Assembly: GCA_021737445.1 (NCBI GenBank)
Contig: JAIPDY010000159.1
Location: forward strand, 1-7,516
Direction of reading: 5' to 3'
DNA length: 7,516 nt
From: Desulfotignum sp.
GTDB taxonomy: Bacteria; Desulfobacterota; Desulfobacteria; Desulfobacterales; Desulfobacteraceae
Positions 6,305 through 7,516 of this stretch are shown here, piece after piece; within the stretch, counting starts at the first letter, position 1, and each line of letters starts with the position of its first letter. A model generated the notes under the pieces. It worked only from the letters and a program-made list of their open reading frames with translations, ran no database searches and was not told where the DNA came from. Both the position numbers and the translations under genes were made by a program.

Positions 6305-6700
6305 ATGCCCCGGCCAGACCCCCATATTTTTAAAACCCAGGTCTATTATGAAGACACCGACCACTCCGGTGTGGTCTATCATGCCAATTACCTGAAATTC
6401 TTTGAAAGAGCCAGAGAAGAGATCATCGGCATACAGCGGTTGTCTGACATGTGGCACAATGACGGGGTCGGGTTTGCCGTGTACACGGCTGATCTGCGGT
6501 ATCAGGATGGCGCGGTTTTCGGGGACCTTTTGGAAATCAGGACCCGGTGGGAAAAACAGGGTGACTACCGGGTGGTATTTTTCCACGAAGCCTGGCGGCC
6601 CAACGGCACAAAACCCGCAGTTACCTGCACCCTGGAACTGGTCTGCCTGGGTCCCCAAAAAAGGCTGATGCCTGTTCCGGACCTGGAAATTTTTTATTGA
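6305..6700 (+). CDS. YbgC/FadM-type hotdog-fold acyl-CoA thioesterase
   Basis: This 131-residue protein has the standard length for the 4-hydroxybenzoyl-CoA thioesterase (YbgC/FadM) family. It should hydrolyse acyl-CoA thioesters in the cytoplasm as a homo-oligomer. The signature is near the N-terminus: YYEDTDHSGVVYHANYLKFF at 14-33, with D19 at the position of the catalytic Asp of the D-x-D-x-x-G motif and the helix start YHANY as in the family. The rest fits the single hotdog domain (YTADLRYQDGAVFGDLLEI at 60-78). The start has AAGGAG eight bases upstream. It stands alone on the plus strand, divergent from the kinase. The YbgC branch is often linked to the Tol-Pal genes, but no tol gene is visible, so the substrate cannot be assigned. 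Confidence 0.92.
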   Translation: MPRPDPHIFKTQVYYEDTDHSGVVYHANYLKFFERAREEIIGIQRLSDMWHNDGVGFAVYTADLRYQDGAVFGDLLEIRTRWEKQGDYRVVFFHEAWRPNGTKPAVTCTLELVCLGPQKRLMPVPDLEIFY

Positions 6701-6725
6701 CAAAATAGTGCGGTTTTTTTAAAAC
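6697..6725 (+). promoter_or_regulatory. Candidate sigma70 promoter for the cytochrome gene
   Basis: A perfect TTGACA (6697-6702) overlaps the thioesterase stop codon. It is followed after exactly 17 bases by TAAAAC (6720-6725), matching four of six -10 bases. The gap beyond is AT-rich, and transcription would begin near 6732, inside an inverted repeat. This suggests the cytochrome has its own start of transcription rather than depending on read-through. No good terminator hairpin follows the thioesterase. Confidence 0.5.
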
Positions 6726-6751
6726 TAATCCCTACAAATTTAGTAGGATTA
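6726..6751. repeat. Inverted repeat at the predicted cytochrome transcription start, operator-like
   Basis: TAATCCCTAC (6726-6735) and GTAGGATTA (6743-6751) are inverse complements apart from one extra C, around a seven-base AT spacer; the core is CCTAC-N7-GTAGG. It begins directly after the -10 candidate and would cover the start point, a usual place for a repressor operator. It is a poor terminator because the stem is short and no T-run follows. Confidence 0.45.
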
Positions 6752-6806
6752 ATATTTACAAAAAATATCATTGATTCTGTAACAATTCTTGCAGGGGATG
6801 GGATTT

Positions 6807-7516
6807 ATGTCCAGACAAAAATATGGTCAATGTTTGCTTGCAGCAGCAGTGCTGCTGCTTTTATTTTCCTTTGCCGCCCTTTCCGGCGCAGGGGCCATGA
6901 ATGATCCAGATGAAAAACGCCCGGACATTTTAACCATCGGCAGCAGATCTCCTGCAGCAGACAGGCAGATGCCCCTTGTGCAGTTCCTGCACGACCGCCA
7001 CACCCGGGCTGTGGATGGCAAATGTATTGAATGCCATGACCAGACAGCCCAAAACACACCGGGATTCACCTTCAAAGAAATTGAAGATGCAGACATCACC
7101 GCCCGCATGGAACTGTTTCACAACAACTGCATCGCCTGCCATGAGCAGATGAAGGCTAAAGGCAGCACCGGTCCCATGGAAGCCGCATGCCGCTTTTGCC
7201 ACAATGCAAACTTTCCCATCGGCTCTTCCCGGAAGGACCTGGCCTTTGACCGGTCCCTGCATTTTCGCCATGTCTCATCTGATGCCATTGTTTCCACTGT
7301 TTCCAGGACAGAAGACAACTGCAGTGCCTGCCACCACAGCTTTAATGAAGCATCGGAAGAGATTTTCTATGAACAGGGCAAAGAAAGTGCCTGCATCTAT
7401 TGCCACAAGGCTGAACCGGCTGTACTGAATGATCTGTCCGGGGACAAACCGCAGACGGTCCGGCCGGCCAGACAGGCTGCCCATGATTCCTGCGTTGTCT
7501 GCCATCTTGCCCTGAC
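6807..7516 (+). CDS. Secreted multihaem c-type cytochrome (3' end outside window)
   Basis: The first 236 residues are present. Residues 1-30 form a Sec signal peptide (basic MSRQKYGQ, hydrophobic LLAAAVLLLLFSFAAL, small residues GAGA), so the mature protein is periplasmic or extracytoplasmic. Six CXXCH haem c sites are visible at C73, C108, C128, C172, C196 and C229, with further histidines (FLHDRH at 60-65, LHFRH at 151-155, H177, H226) as likely distal ligands. The spacing and the FLHDRHT start recall the cytochrome c3/c7 superfamily and the large HmcA-type cytochromes of sulfate reducers; tetrahaem TmcA or a nonahaem relative cannot be separated without the missing end. It probably moves periplasmic electrons from hydrogenase or formate dehydrogenase to a membrane complex (inference). 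ATG at 6807 is chosen because AGGGG lies nine bases upstream; an in-frame ATG at 6798 has no room for a binding site. Confidence 0.92.
   Translation, partial: MSRQKYGQCLLAAAVLLLLFSFAALSGAGAMNDPDEKRPDILTIGSRSPAADRQMPLVQFLHDRHTRAVDGKCIECHDQTAQNTPGFTFKEIEDADITARMELFHNNCIACHEQMKAKGSTGPMEAACRFCHNANFPIGSSRKDLAFDRSLHFRHVSSDAIVSTVSRTEDNCSACHHSFNEASEEIFYEQGKESACIYCHKAEPAVLNDLSGDKPQTVRPARQAAHDSCVVCHLAL

Noticed and set aside
6778..6794. Sigma54-type promoter (TGTAACAATTCTTGC) before the cytochrome gene
   Set aside because: The TTGC half fits, but the essential GG of the -24 element is missing, and the start point would fall at the ribosome binding site.
1..7516. CRISPR arrays, tRNA or rRNA genes, insertion sequences
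   Set aside because: I looked for spaced direct repeats, cloverleaf-like ends and transposase motifs on both strands and saw none. The only tandem repeat is the short G-rich one at 5921-5948.

Overview
This window looks like part of a chromosome from a sulfate-reducing, strictly anaerobic deltaproteobacterium, most likely a complete-oxidising member of the Desulfobacterales. The evidence is a heterodisulfide-reductase (Hdr)-type electron-transfer module next to a methylenetetrahydrofolate reductase of the Wood-Ljungdahl type, an in-frame UGA that reads well as selenocysteine, and a secreted multihaem c-type cytochrome. The genus is inferred from gene content only.

Layout. Positions 1-5903 are transcribed from the minus strand and hold five genes. 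In transcription order they are a soluble three-PAS histidine kinase (5903-4077), a response regulator with an N-terminal MerR/excisionase-type DNA-binding domain (3989-3417), a MetF-like reductase (3402-2524), an HdrC/HdrB-type iron-sulfur selenoprotein (2492-1206), and an HdrA-type flavoprotein fused to a GltD-like module (from 1171 off the left edge). The last four are separated by only 14, 31 and 34 bases and probably form one operon. Its promoter candidate lies in the AT-rich 87-base gap behind the kinase gene. A 401-base gene-free region (5904-6304) separates the kinase from the plus-strand genes. It contains a G-rich 14-base tandem repeat, an inverted repeat over a kinase promoter candidate, and a GC-rich stretch rich in palindromes. 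On the plus strand lie a YbgC/FadM-type acyl-CoA thioesterase (6305-6700), then a promoter/operator-like gap, then a multihaem cytochrome c (6807 to the right edge) with six CXXCH sites so far.

How the genes may work together. MetF interconverts methylene- and methyl-tetrahydrofolate. Physically linked Hdr subunits would carry its electrons, as in the MetFV-HdrABC-MvhD arrangement known from acetogens. In a sulfate reducer that oxidises acetyl-CoA this step would run oxidatively. The GltD-like half of the HdrA protein suggests a second flavin site and perhaps NAD(P)H exchange. The regulator inside the operon and the kinase just upstream suggest two-component control of this C1/electron module. 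The thioesterase and cytochrome appear functionally separate.

The most important annotation point is at 1773-1775. A UGA there splits what should be a single 428-residue protein. It falls where the family has a Cys-Gly-His motif, and a SECIS-like hairpin follows at the correct distance. A standard gene caller would report two broken genes.
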